A stretch of DNA of 64,000 bases, taken from Akkermansiaceae bacterium (GTDB lineage Bacteria; Verrucomicrobiota; Verrucomicrobiia; Verrucomicrobiales; Akkermansiaceae). The notes below the pieces were generated by a model. That model saw only the letters and a list, made by a program, of their open reading frames with translations, made no database searches and was not told the DNA's origin. Numbering within the stretch: position 1 is the first letter of the stretch; the number at the start of each line of letters is the position of its first letter. Made by a program: the position numbers and the translations under genes. Below, in pieces: positions 17,469 through 26,455 of the stretch. The DNA lies in NCBI GenBank assembly GCA_903934285.1, contig CAIZNN010000212.1, positions 1-64,000 of the forward strand, given 5' to 3'.

Positions 17469-20400
17469 TCAGATGGCTGGTTTGGTGGTTTCAGGAGCGG
17501 TGGCAGGCGCGCTGTTGGCGGCGAGTTGTTGATAGAGGGCGAAGCGTTCCTTGACCGAGGCGGCAGCCATTTGTTGGAGCACCGCCGAGCGTTCCGGGTT
17601 GATGCGCTCCAACATCTGGAAGCGCGTCTCGTTGCGGGTGAACTCCGCCAGCGACGCTTTCGGCGCGCTGGAGTCGAGCTTCATCGGGTTTTCGCCGGTG
17701 GCGGTGCGGCGCGGGTCGAAGCGGAACAACGGCCAGTAACCGCAGGCCACCGCGCGCTTCTGTTGTTCGAGCCCTTGCGACAGGCTGTAACCGTGCGCCA
17801 CGCAATGGCTGTAGGCGATGATGAGCGACGGCCCGGGGTAACTCTCCGCCTCGCGGAAGGCGGTGACGGTCTGCGCGTCCTTGGCCCCGAAGGCCACCCG
17901 CGCCACATACACCGAACCATACGTCGTGGCTATCAGCCCGAGGTCCTTTTTCGGCAAGGCCTTGCCGGCCATGCTGAACTTGGCGACCGCACCCAGCGGC
18001 GTGGACTTCGATTGCTGGCCACCGGTGTTAGAATAGACCTCGGTGTCGAGCACCAGGATGTTGACATTGCGCCCGGAGGCAATCACGTGATCGAGCCCGC
18101 CGAAGCCGATGTCATAGGCCCAGCCATCGCCACCGACGATCCACACGCTCTTGTCCACGAGGTGGTCGGCAATCTGGCTGAGGGTGCGCGCGTCGCGGCC
18201 GGTTTGGCCCTGGAGCGCCTGGCGCACGGCCACCACCCGCTCGCGCTGGGCGTTGATGCCGGCTTCGCTGGATTGGTCGGCAGCGAGGATGGTGCCGACG
18301 AGCTCGTCACCTAACAATCCCGCCTGTCCGCCGAGCAACACGTGGGCATAGGCGCGGGTTTGGTCGAGGCTGGCGCGGAAGCCGAGGCCGAATTCCGCGT
18401 TATCCTCAAACAACGAGTTGGCCCAGGCCGGTCCGCGGCCGCAGGCATCGGTGGTGTAAGGCGTGGTCGGCAGGTTGCCGCCATAGATGGAGGAACAGCC
18501 GGTGGCATTGGCGATGAGCAGGCGGTCGCCAAACAATTGGGTGAGCAATTTGAGATAGGGCGTTTCGCCGCAACCGGCGCAGGCACCGGAATATTCAAAC
18601 AACGGCCGCATGAACTGCGAGGTCTTCACGTCGTCGCGCAACATCGCGCGGTCCGGATCGGGCAGTGCGAGGAAGAACGCGTAGTTTTCGCGTTCGGCGT
18701 CGCGCAGTGGCAATTGCGCCACCATGTTGATCGCCTTGCGGCTCGGGTTGCTCTTGTCCTTGGCCGGGCAAACGTTGACGCAGAGCTGGCAACCGGTGCA
18801 GTCCTCGGGCGCGACTTGCAATGAGTAGAGCAGGCCGGGGTATTCGCGCACCTTGAACTCGGTGGATTTGAAGGTGGCCGGCGCGTTGGTTAGATGATCG
18901 GGCGTGAACACCTTCGGCCGGATCGCCGCGTGCGGGCACACCATCGAGCACTTGTTGCACTGGATGCAGAGGTCCATTTCCCACACCGGGATTTCCTCGC
19001 CGATGTTGCGTTTTTCCCACTGCGTGGTGCCGGTGGGCCAGGTGCCATCGACCGGAAACGCGCTAACCGGCAGGAGGTCGCCCTTGCCGCCGAGCATCAG
19101 CGCGGTGACGCGCTGCACGAAGTCCGGCGCGGTGGCCGGCACCAGCGGCGGCTGCGGCACGCTGGAGGTGGCGGTTTGCGGGTAGTCGATGTGGACCAGG
19201 TTTTCGAGCGTGCTGTCCACCGCGTCGTAGTTGCGCTGGACCACCGCGTCGCCGCGCTTGCCGTAGGTTTTCTTGATTGCGTACTTGATGGCGGCGATGG
19301 CCTCGTCTTTCTCCAACACCCCGGAGATGGCGAAGTAACACGTCTGCATGATCGTGTTGATGCGCCCGGCCATGCCGCAGTTGCGGGCCACGGTGCTGGC
19401 GTCGATGGCGTAGAACGCGAGTTTCTTGGCAATGATCTGTTGCTGCAGGTCCAGCGGCAGGCGGTCCCACGCCTCGTTGGGATCGCCGGGTGAGTTGAGC
19501 AGGAAAATGCCCCCCGGCTTGGTGTAATCGAGCACGTTGATCTGGTTGAGCAAGTCGAAGCGATGGCAGGCGACGAACTCGGCGCTGCGAATCAGATAGG
19601 TCGAGCGGATCGGCGCCGGGCCGAAGCGCAGATGCGACACGGTCATCGCGCCGGCCTTCTTCGAGTCATAGACGAAATAGCCTTGCGCGAAGTTGTCGGT
19701 GCCTTCGCCGATCATCTTGATGCTGTTTTTGTTAGCACCGACGGTGCCATCCGAGCCGAGGCCGAAGAACACCGCTTGCTTCATGCCGGCGGGCACCACT
19801 TCAAAGTCCGCATCGTAAGCCAGCGACAGGCCGGTGACATCATCGTTGATGCCCACGGTGAACATCATTTTCGGCGCGGCCTTGGCGAGTTCGTCAAACA
19901 CCGCCTTGACCATCGACGGGGTGAATTCCTTGGAGCCCAGACCATAGCGCCCGCCGATCACGCGGATCTGATGGGTGTCTTTCAGCAGGCCCAAGGTCTC
20001 CGCCTGGCGCAACGCGGCCACCACATCGAGGAACAACGGCTCGCCCACCGCGCCCGGCTCTTTCGTCCGGTCCAGCACCGCAATCGACTTGACCGTCGCG
20101 GGCAGCGCCGCGGCGAAATCTTCCACCGAAAACGGCCGGTACAAGCGCACCTTGATCAAGCCGGTCTTGTCGCCGTTGTCATTGAGCCAACCGACCGCCT
20201 CGCCCGCGGCTTCCGCACCCGAGCCCATCATCACGACCACCCGCTCGGCGGCCGGGTCGCCCTCGTAATCAAACGGTTTGTAGGCGCGGCCGGTGCGGGC
20301 CGCGAAGGCATCCATCGCCTCCCTAACCAAACCAGGCAGTGCGTCATAGAACGAATTGCACCCTTCGCGGGCCTGGAAAAACACGTCCGGGTTTTGCGCC

Positions 20401-21041
20401 GTGCCGCGGATCACCGGCTGGTCGGGCGTCAGCGCGCGGTCGCGGTTGGCTTGCACGCAATCGTCGTCGATGAGCGCGCGCAGGTCGTCATCGCTGAGCA
20501 GCGCGATTTTGGACACCTCGTGGGAGGTGCGGAACCCGTCGAAAAAGTGTAGAAACGGCACCCGCGAGCGCAAGGTGACCATTTGGGAAATGAGCGCCGT
20601 GTCCTGCGCCTCCTGCACCGAGCCGCCCACCAACATCGCAAACCCGGTCTGGCGGCACGCCATCACGTCCGAGTGGTCGCCGAAGATGCTCAACGCATGG
20701 GTCGCCAGCGCGCGGGCCGTCACGTGCAGGCAGAACGGAATGAGCTCGCCGGCGATCTTGTACATGTTAGGAATCATCAGCAGCAGCCCCTGCGACGCGG
20801 TGAACGAGGCGCTCAGCGAGCCCGCCAGCAAGGCGCCGTGCAAGGCGCCGGCGGCGCCGCCTTCGGATTGCATTTCCAACACGCTGGGGACCGCGCCCCA
20901 CAGGTTCTTGCGTCCGGCCGCCGACCATTCGTCCGCAAACTCTGCCATCGGCGACGATGGCGTGATCGGGTAAATGGCAAAAAACTCGTTGAGTCGGTAA
21001 GCAACGGCGGCTACCGCCTCGTTCGCGTCAAGCGTGCCCAT
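17469..21041 (-). CDS. nifJ: Pyruvate:ferredoxin (flavodoxin) oxidoreductase
   Basis: This 1190-aa single-chain PFOR decarboxylates pyruvate to acetyl-CoA and CO2, reducing ferredoxin. The domains run in the usual order. Domain I begins with YRLNEFFAIYPITPSSPMAEFADEW. The CoA domain and gamma domain (GLGSDGTVGANKNSIK) follow. Next come two 4Fe-4S motifs, CIQCNKCSMVCPHAAIRP and CTGCQLCVNVCPAKD. The TPP domain has CAGCGETPYLKLL and GDGWAYDIGFGGLDHV. The frame is open to 21,203, but the ATG at 21,041 (MGTLDANEAV) matches the family N-terminus. PFOR points to anaerobic or low-oxygen fermentation. Confidence 0.95.
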   Translation of the reverse strand: MGTLDANEAVAAVAYRLNEFFAIYPITPSSPMAEFADEWSAAGRKNLWGAVPSVLEMQSEGGAAGALHGALLAGSLSASFTASQGLLLMIPNMYKIAGELIPFCLHVTARALATHALSIFGDHSDVMACRQTGFAMLVGGSVQEAQDTALISQMVTLRSRVPFLHFFDGFRTSHEVSKIALLSDDDLRALIDDDCVQANRDRALTPDQPVIRGTAQNPDVFFQAREGCNSFYDALPGLVREAMDAFAARTGRAYKPFDYEGDPAAERVVVMMGSGAEAAGEAVGWLNDNGDKTGLIKVRLYRPFSVEDFAAALPATVKSIAVLDRTKEPGAVGEPLFLDVVAALRQAETLGLLKDTHQIRVIGGRYGLGSKEFTPSMVKAVFDELAKAAPKMMFTVGINDDVTGLSLAYDADFEVVPAGMKQAVFFGLGSDGTVGANKNSIKMIGEGTDNFAQGYFVYDSKKAGAMTVSHLRFGPAPIRSTYLIRSAEFVACHRFDLLNQINVLDYTKPGGIFLLNSPGDPNEAWDRLPLDLQQQIIAKKLAFYAIDASTVARNCGMAGRINTIMQTCYFAISGVLEKDEAIAAIKYAIKKTYGKRGDAVVQRNYDAVDSTLENLVHIDYPQTATSSVPQPPLVPATAPDFVQRVTALMLGGKGDLLPVSAFPVDGTWPTGTTQWEKRNIGEEIPVWEMDLCIQCNKCSMVCPHAAIRPKVFTPDHLTNAPATFKSTEFKVREYPGLLYSLQVAPEDCTGCQLCVNVCPAKDKSNPSRKAINMVAQLPLRDAERENYAFFLALPDPDRAMLRDDVKTSQFMRPLFEYSGACAGCGETPYLKLLTQLFGDRLLIANATGCSSIYGGNLPTTPYTTDACGRGPAWANSLFEDNAEFGLGFRASLDQTRAYAHVLLGGQAGLLGDELVGTILAADQSSEAGINAQRERVVAVRQALQGQTGRDARTLSQIADHLVDKSVWIVGGDGWAYDIGFGGLDHVIASGRNVNILVLDTEVYSNTGGQQSKSTPLGAVAKFSMAGKALPKKDLGLIATTYGSVYVARVAFGAKDAQTVTAFREAESYPGPSLIIAYSHCVAHGYSLSQGLEQQKRAVACGYWPLFRFDPRRTATGENPMKLDSSAPKASLAEFTRNETRFQMLERINPERSAVLQQMAAASVKERFALYQQLAANSAPATAPETTKPAI

Positions 21042-21361
21042 GGCACTGGGGGTTGATGAGTTCACCGCGCCAACAAGCCCATAAACGACCCGCAGGTCGA
21101 CTAAATAGCAGCGATTGGGGTGAAAAAAGCCGGTTATGCGAAGTGATTGCCCCAGCCACAAAAGCCGGCCGATCCCCGCACCGCCCGCTTTGTTCACCTC
21201 CACCCGCTGCCATCGCCCGCGGCGCCTGGCCCAGGCCCGGCGGGCAGGACCCCAGCGCCAAACCCCACGGTTTCTTGAGCTTGCGCATCGCCTGCCGCCA
21301 CGATACGCTGCGCGCCTGCCCGCCGGCGACGCCCCACAACCGTCGCCGCGGGCTGGCCACC
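21042..21361. other. Gene-free stretch between nifJ and tRNA-Arg
   Basis: These 320 bp hold the nifJ promoter region and the space before the tRNA. I see no gene, no strong palindrome and no obvious promoter hexamers. The overlapping open frames look like chance. Confidence 0.5.
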
Positions 21362-21433
21362 GCCCCCGTAGTTCAATGGATCGAACGGAGGTTTCCTAAA
21401 CCTTAAATTCAGGTTCGATTCCTGACGGGGGCA
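21362..21433 (+). tRNA. tRNA-Arg (anticodon CCU)
   Basis: A full cloverleaf can be drawn. The acceptor stem pairs GCCCCCG with CGGGGGC. The D stem is GTTC/GAAC. The anticodon stem GAGGT/ACCTT has loop TTCCTAA, giving anticodon CCT. The T arm TCAGG/CCTGA has loop TTCGATT. The discriminator base is A and CCA is not encoded. Its 3' end directly precedes the low-GC plasmid-like island, and tRNA 3' ends are common integration sites. I found no second copy of the T-arm sequence at the far end of the island. Confidence 0.95.
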
Positions 21434-21696
21434 CTCCTTGAATCCTTGTAGATAAAGGGATTCTAGGGGAACACAGGGGAACAGAAATGCACGCAGGGGA
21501 AGCTAAAGTCCGTATCGACACCGTATCAGAAAAGGATGAAAAAAGAGGCCGGGCAGACGGGCCACAACAGCCCTGATCATCAGACCCCCGGTTTGGGTGA
21601 ATTGGGCTTAACATTGCATGAACAAACCGATAAACATTTCTTAGAGAACGGCTTTCTAGGTGGCCGGGCAAGCTCGACAAACCAAAGGCACAGGCA

Positions 21697-22155
21697 ATGC
21701 ACCCAACCGGAAAAGACCAACAAGATCCCGAAGAACCAGAGCCTGGCGCTTTTGGTTTTTTCAACTTGGACTTCGAGGTTGAAGAAAGACCGATCACTTT
21801 TTCTGATGTGCAATCACTCCTCGATCAATTCACCGCGAAAACAGGACGACAGGGTGGTTCATCGACGGAGGTTGAGACGCAACCGGACGCGGATCAACCC
21901 AGCCTCTATTCGCTCATAGAAAAGACCATGAAAATCTCAGGCGTGGTCCCGAAAGCTCTGCTCGACCAGTTGCTCACCTACGCTGACGTTGCCCACCGGT
22001 TGCAATGTTCGGAACGGCACGTGAAAAAAATCAAGGCCCGAGGCGATTTGCGCGCTGCTCCAATTCAGGGGAAAGTGGTCCGGTTTTCAAACGAGGAATT
22101 GCAACGGTATCTATCAGAGGACGCACCCAAGAGATCGAGAAGCAAACACCGGTGA
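21697..22155 (+). CDS. Excisionase-like helix-turn-helix protein
   Basis: This 152-aa protein has a C-terminal MerR/excisionase-type HTH, LLTYADVAHRLQCSERHVKKIKARGDLRAAPIQGKVVRFSNEELQRYL (written in parts: LLTYADVAHRLQCSERHV near residues 91-108, then KVVRFSNEELQRYL). The N-terminal 80 residues are acidic and unrecognised. Excisionases direct element excision or repress element genes. It is the first gene past tRNA-Arg. A matching integrase is not seen in the 260 bp between tRNA and gene nor elsewhere in the island. Confidence 0.72.
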   Translation: MHPTGKDQQDPEEPEPGAFGFFNLDFEVEERPITFSDVQSLLDQFTAKTGRQGGSSTEVETQPDADQPSLYSLIEKTMKISGVVPKALLDQLLTYADVAHRLQCSERHVKKIKARGDLRAAPIQGKVVRFSNEELQRYLSEDAPKRSRSKHR

Positions 22156-22374
22156 GCCCGCGAGTTGGTTCGTCGTCCCAGGCAGGACGCGACGATGGCA
22201 GCCCGGCGCAACAGGATGAGTCGGCCGCTCTAGACTCATCGGAGTGGTTTCCGATAACCGCAATCCGAGATGCTAGGAAAAAGTGCTCAGATATTCAAAA
22301 ATGGACGGAATCTGTCCTTTTCTGCATACATTGGCACGTCGTGAGCATAAGCAATGCGGGCGGCAATTTGAAGA

Positions 22375-22406
22375 GCGCATGAATTGGGCGGTTTGAAAAG
22401 CGCATG
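22375..22406. repeat. IS21 left terminal inverted repeat
   Basis: It begins GCGCATGAATTGGGCGG and ends in a second GCGCATG. It is the inverted partner of 25,708-25,739, with three mismatches. Confidence 0.88.
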
Positions 22407-22557
22407 CTGTTAGAGGGGCGTCTTCTTCGATAGCTTCTAACGAAACTCTTCTTCCTTCGTCTTCTTCGGCGTCTTCTTCCGGGGTGAAGGGGGCGGGGTT
22501 TCTTCGTGGAGCGGGGGCGTGCAAGAGTGGTGCCGGCGGGTTGTTCTGAGTCCGCCG

Positions 22558-23133
22558 ATGAGCGCGAAGACCAAACCCAAGTGCCTGCATTGCAAGGAAG
22601 AGTATTGCTGTGACCCCCGCAATTTCGGGCGTCAGAAGTACTGCCCGAAACCGGATTGCCGACAGGCCTCCAAGGCGGCCAGCCAGCGGCAATGGCTGAG
22701 TCGGCCGGAGAACCGGGATTACTTCCGCGGGCCGGAAAATTGCGAGCGTGTCCGCCTGTGGCGTCTGGCCAATCCCGGCTACCGGCGCAACAAGAGGACT
22801 GCGCCCAAAAGTGTGTTACAAGAACCCTTGATCCCTCAAGCGGTTGAAAACAAGGAAGTTGCGCAGCCAGCGGTCTCATCCGTGTTACAAGAGGTCTGCC
22901 TTGTGCAACCATCTCTGGTTGTGGGACTTATCTCGATCATGTCCGGTTCCGGGTTACAAGAGGACATCGTCGCCATCGCCCGTTGTTACATCAATCGCGG
23001 CGAGGACATCCTGCGCATGGTGCCTGGGAGGTCCGCCATCCCAAGCCATGAAAACCAAGCCAATCCTGTGCCCGGAACGTCTGCGGCACGTCCCCCGCCA
23101 ATTCAGCTGGATCGACCAACGCCTCGTGCGTGA
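22558..23133 (+). CDS. IS21 passenger ORF, zinc-ribbon-like protein
   Basis: This protein of about 191 aa starts MSAKTKPKCLHC. It has a Cys cluster CLHCKEEYCCDPRNFGRQKYC...CR in the first 40 residues, consistent with a zinc ribbon. The basic, aromatic-rich QRQWLSRPENRDYFRGPENCERVRLWRLANPGYRRNK pattern follows (in parts: QRQWLSRPENRDYFRG, then RVRLWRLANPGY). Similar small proteins often accompany transposase operons, but no activity is established. Its C-terminal third overlaps the next ORF in another frame. It lies inside the IS21 ends and so travels with the element. Confidence 0.62.
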   Translation: MSAKTKPKCLHCKEEYCCDPRNFGRQKYCPKPDCRQASKAASQRQWLSRPENRDYFRGPENCERVRLWRLANPGYRRNKRTAPKSVLQEPLIPQAVENKEVAQPAVSSVLQEVCLVQPSLVVGLISIMSGSGLQEDIVAIARCYINRGEDILRMVPGRSAIPSHENQANPVPGTSAARPPPIQLDRPTPRA

Positions 23134-23449
23134 CGGGCATATCCAGAACCGGTCGCCCGAAGCCCTCGCCCTCTACCTGTTCCTCTGCACCGTGGCCGAC
23201 GCGCAGGGCGCGAGCTATTACTCCGACACCGCCGCCGGAAAAATCCTCTCGTTTTCCTCCGTCCAATTGCGCGAAGCCCGGATCGAGTTGGTGACCTCCG
23301 GATTGATCGCTTACCGCAGCCCGTTCTATCAGATATTGAGTCTGGAACCCAAACCCGCCGTTCCGATAGTCCGGGCACCCGAACCCCGCTTGGGCGAGGT
23401 CCGTTCCATCGGCGAAATCCTTCGTGCGATGATGGAGGTGCCGCAATGA
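23048..23449 (+). CDS. IS21 passenger ORF, winged-helix-like protein
   Basis: This 133-aa protein starts MKTKPILCPERLRHVPRQ. The segment SPEALALYLFLCTVADAQG...SYYSD...ILSFSSVQLREARIELVTSGLIAY resembles a replication-initiator-type winged helix (inference). Its stop overlaps the istA start (ATGA at 23,446), so it is translationally coupled to the transposase. The open frame extends upstream to 22,844, but that part overlaps the previous gene and lacks conserved character. Confidence 0.65.
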   Translation: MKTKPILCPERLRHVPRQFSWIDQRLVRDGHIQNRSPEALALYLFLCTVADAQGASYYSDTAAGKILSFSSVQLREARIELVTSGLIAYRSPFYQILSLEPKPAVPIVRAPEPRLGEVRSIGEILRAMMEVPQ

Positions 23450-24912
23450 TTGATTACGAAACCTATTGCCGGATCCGCCTCTTCCATCGGGAGCGCGGCC
23501 TGAGCTTCAACCAGATCGCCGCCGAACTGGGGATCCGCCCGCAAACGGTGGCCAAATACGCCAACCTCGCTACCTTCCCGCGCCGCCGCGGCATCAAACG
23601 TCCGAGCAAGCTAGACCCGTTCAAGCCCGCAATCACCCGCTGGCTTGAACGCCATCCTTACACCGCCACCCAGATCTATCAGCGCCTGTGTGCCGACGAG
23701 GGATACACCGGCGGCTTCAGCATCGTGAAGGCCTACGTGCGGGCCGTGCGCCCGGTGCGCCACCCGGCCTTCCTCACTCTCGCTTTCGCTCCCGGCGAAG
23801 CCGCTCAAGTGGACTGGGGATGCGCTGGCACCATCACCCTGGGCAACACCCGCCGCCGCTTGTCCTTTTTCGTCATGGTCCTTTGCCACAGCCGCATGGC
23901 CTATGTCGAGTTCACCTGCGGCGAGGCCATGGAACACTTCCTCGCCTGCCATCGCAACGCGCTGGAGTTTTTCGGCGGCACGCCCGGCGTCATCCTCATC
24001 GACAACCTCAAGACCGGGGTGCTCAAACATCCTTTCGGCGAGCGGGCAGTCTTCAATCCCCGCTATCTGGACTTCGCCGCCCATTACGGGTTCGAACCCC
24101 GCGCCTGCAACGTGCGCAAAGCCAACGAAAAAGGCCGCGTCGAAAGCGGCGTCGGTTATGTGAAGAAAAACTTCCTCGCCGGACTCGAACTTCCTAACAG
24201 CCTTGGCGGCGTCAATACGGCGGCCCGCCGGTGGATGGACTCCATCGCCAACGTGCGCGACCACCGCGCAACGCGCAAACCGCCCGTTGAACTCTTCCTG
24301 ATAGAAAAGCCCGCCCTGCGTCCGTTGCCAACCGTGGCCGGCGACACCTCGGTCACGCGTATCGTCAGGGTCACCAACCGTTGTCGTGTCGTCATGGACA
24401 CCAACCGCTACTCCGTGCCTGCCGCCTACGCCTCACAACGCCTCATTCTCGTGGCGTTGGCCGAGCACATCTGCCTCTATCACTCCTACAACCTCGTCGC
24501 CTCCCATCCGCGCTGCTACGAGCGCCACCGCGACTTCGAAAACCCCGACCACGTCAAAGACATCCTCGCCCAGCGACACCGTGCCAGGGACGCCAAGTGG
24601 CTGATGACCTTTTATGCCCTAAGTCCGCAGGCCGAATACTATCACCAACAGCTCACAGCCCGCAGCCTCCAAGTCCGCGTCCACGTCAACAAGATCGTCG
24701 CCCTGACCGACATCTACGGCCCCGATAAAGTCCGCCTTGCCATGGAGGACGCCATCGCAAGCCAGGCGTTCTCCAGCGAATACATCGAAAACATCCTCCA
24801 ACAGCGCGAACGCCACACCCCGCAGCCCGGCCCCCTGCATCTAACACGCCGCGCCGACCTCCTCGACATCGAGCTGCCGTTCGCCGACCTAACCCTCTAC
24901 GACCCGAAATAA
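23446..24912 (+). CDS. istA: IS21-family transposase
   Basis: This 488-aa DDE transposase has an N-terminal HTH (ERGLSFNQIAAELGIRPQTVAKYA). The catalytic core has the first Asp in QVDWGCAGT near residue 124, the second Asp in VILIDNLKTGVLKH near 187, and the Glu in ANEKGRVESGVGYVKKNF near 233. The C-terminal half is typical of IstA. It makes the DNA cleavages and joinings of transposition with the helper IstB, which starts 6 bp downstream. The length is normal (about 500 aa) with no disruption. Confidence 0.93.
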   Translation: MIDYETYCRIRLFHRERGLSFNQIAAELGIRPQTVAKYANLATFPRRRGIKRPSKLDPFKPAITRWLERHPYTATQIYQRLCADEGYTGGFSIVKAYVRAVRPVRHPAFLTLAFAPGEAAQVDWGCAGTITLGNTRRRLSFFVMVLCHSRMAYVEFTCGEAMEHFLACHRNALEFFGGTPGVILIDNLKTGVLKHPFGERAVFNPRYLDFAAHYGFEPRACNVRKANEKGRVESGVGYVKKNFLAGLELPNSLGGVNTAARRWMDSIANVRDHRATRKPPVELFLIEKPALRPLPTVAGDTSVTRIVRVTNRCRVVMDTNRYSVPAAYASQRLILVALAEHICLYHSYNLVASHPRCYERHRDFENPDHVKDILAQRHRARDAKWLMTFYALSPQAEYYHQQLTARSLQVRVHVNKIVALTDIYGPDKVRLAMEDAIASQAFSSEYIENILQQRERHTPQPGPLHLTRRADLLDIELPFADLTLYDPK

Positions 24913-24918
24913 CAAACC

Positions 24919-25665
24919 ATGAAAACCGACCCCACCACCCTTGACTCACATCTCGAAACCTTGCGCCTGCCCTTCATCAAAGAGCACTGCCAAACATTGG
25001 CCACCGCAGCCGCCAAAAACTCCATCGCCCATTTCGACTACCTCGCCCAACTCATCGAAGGCGAAGCCGCCTTGCGTGCCGACCGCGCTGTCGCCAGGCG
25101 CATCCAAGCGGCACGCTTCCCCGTCATCAAAACCCTCGACACCTTCCGCTGGGACTGGCCCAAGAAAATCAATCGCCTTCAAATCCAGGATCTCTTCCGA
25201 CTCCAGTTCGTCCACGATAAAGCCAACGTCATCTTCCTGGGCACCGTCGGCCTCGGCAAAACCCATCTCGCCACCGCGCTTGGTCACGCCGCCTGCCAGC
25301 AGGGCATAAGCGTTCTCTTCGCCAATGCCATCGACGTGGTTAACACGCTCAGCGCCGCACAACTCAAAGGCAACCTCAAAACCGAGTTGCGAAGATATAC
25401 CACTCCGTCACTCGTCGTCCTTGATGAGGTCGGCTACCTGCCGATCGACCAGCACGGGGCGGACCTTCTCTTCCAGGTCATCAGCGCCCGCTACGAACGC
25501 GGTTCCATCGTGCTGACCACCAACAAAGCCTTCAAACAGTGGCCCTCCATCTTCAACGGCGACTCCACCATCACCTCCGCCGTCCTCGACCGGCTTCTCC
25601 ACCACGGCGAGGTTGCCGTGATCGAAGGCCCAAGCTACCGCATGAAAGACCGCCACGAAACCTAA
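24919..25665 (+). CDS. istB: IS21-family helper ATPase
   Basis: This 248-aa AAA+ ATPase selects the target DNA and stimulates IstA. Walker A is GLGKTHLATALGHAACQQG near residue 112 and Walker B is SLVVLDEVGYLPIDQ near 172. The sensor region is GSIVLTTNKAF near 193, and the C-terminus has RLLHHGEVAVIEGPSYR. The length and order match the family. It is followed 42 bp later by the right inverted repeat. Confidence 0.94.
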   Translation: MKTDPTTLDSHLETLRLPFIKEHCQTLATAAAKNSIAHFDYLAQLIEGEAALRADRAVARRIQAARFPVIKTLDTFRWDWPKKINRLQIQDLFRLQFVHDKANVIFLGTVGLGKTHLATALGHAACQQGISVLFANAIDVVNTLSAAQLKGNLKTELRRYTTPSLVVLDEVGYLPIDQHGADLLFQVISARYERGSIVLTTNKAFKQWPSIFNGDSTITSAVLDRLLHHGEVAVIEGPSYRMKDRHET

Positions 25666-25707
25666 CACAACCGCCACACCCAACATGCCAAGGCATCTCG
25701 CTATTGC

Positions 25708-25739
25708 CATGCGCTTTTCAAATCGCCCGGTTCATGCGC
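25708..25739. repeat. IS21 right terminal inverted repeat
   Basis: On the minus strand this reads GCGCATGAACCGGGCG..., ending GCGCATG. It is the partner of 22,375-22,406. Confidence 0.88.
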
Positions 25740-25792
25740 CATTCGCACCACCGCCCTCAAAGCAACCGGGTGGCCTCGAAGAAAGTAAAGAA

Positions 25793-25867
25793 CCTCGGGG
25801 CAAGCCCCGAGGCATTTTCAGAATATGAATTCAGAAGATCACAGAACAAAGCCGAAGCAAGCTTCGG
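25793..25867. repeat. Double-hairpin repeat element
   Basis: Two perfect short-loop hairpins lie 39 bp apart. The first is CCTCGGGGC-AA-GCCCCGAGG (25,793-25,812), followed by CATTTTC. The second is CCGAAGC-AA-GCTTCGG (25,852-25,867). Both have the same two-base AA loop. They sit between the IS21 right end and the broken phosphatase gene. The first could terminate transcription leaving istB. Confidence 0.7.
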
Positions 25868-26248
25868 GGTATCCGACCCAAAGGGAATGAACTGATCCAC
25901 GCACCCCGCCCGGAGCATCTGGAGGCCGTTTTCCAATTCGCCGACAGTATCCCGGACGAACCCCTGCTCGTCCACTGTTGGGCCGGTGTTTCCCGAAGTA
26001 CCGCCGTGGCGCTCGCATTGATTGTCCGAGCCATGCACTTCGACGGATATTCGGAGGATGAAATCGTGACTGAGGCCTGCGGCACCCTGCTGGCGATCCG
26101 ACGTCAAGCAGCGCCCAATCCTCTGGTTCTGGAAACCGGACTCGCGCTGTTTCTTGATTCCGCACCCGCCAGGTGCCTGTCGGTTAGACTGGTCAATCAC
26201 CCAGCGCTTTTCCAGAACCGCCACAAGGGCGCGTCGCCGGCGACATAG
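25829..26248 (+). pseudogene. 5'-truncated dual-specificity/tyrosine phosphatase
   Basis: The frame after a stop at 25,826-25,828 reads ...IHAPRPEHLEAVFQFADS, then PLLVHCWAGVSRSTAVALAL. The HCxxGxSRS P-loop is the signature of cysteine phosphatases (Cys nucleophile, Arg phosphate ligand). It ends at 26,248. No ATG, GTG or TTG start exists between the upstream stop and the P-loop; the first possible start (GTG 26,006) lies after the catalytic Cys. The first ~50 residues expected in the family are gone, replaced by the double-hairpin region. This is a decayed gene, probably cut by rearrangement next to the IS21. Confidence 0.72.
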
Positions 26249-26455
26249 CGGTGAACTTCCATGCCCTTGTAGCGCGACACTCCTCTCGGCGCGTCCGTGT
26301 CAATGAGAGTCATTCTGCCACTGCGGGTCTGATTGACAATTCGGGAGAAAAAACCAGTCGGGAGAAAAGACCTCGGGCAGGTGAGGCCGTCCGACAAGCC
26401 AATCAGCACGCTAAAACTTCACCTCCGCCTGGAAATCCGTGGGTGGTATTTCGTG

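Larger units (their letters stand above)
22369..25747 (+). mobile_element. IS21-family insertion sequence
   Basis: The element carries istA and istB plus two upstream passenger ORFs, bounded by inverted repeats at 22,375-22,406 and 25,708-25,739 that match at 29 of 32 positions. Each end contains two GCGCATG boxes, as expected for multiple IstA-binding sites. The outermost TG...CA bases (about 22,369 and 25,747) are approximate, and no target duplication is clear. All four ORFs appear intact, so the element may be active. Its GC content is higher than that of the plasmid-like DNA around it. Confidence 0.88.

Noticed and set aside
21042-21203. 54-residue N-terminal extension of PFOR
   Set aside because: The extension has no family character, and the ATG at 21,041 fits the known PFOR start.
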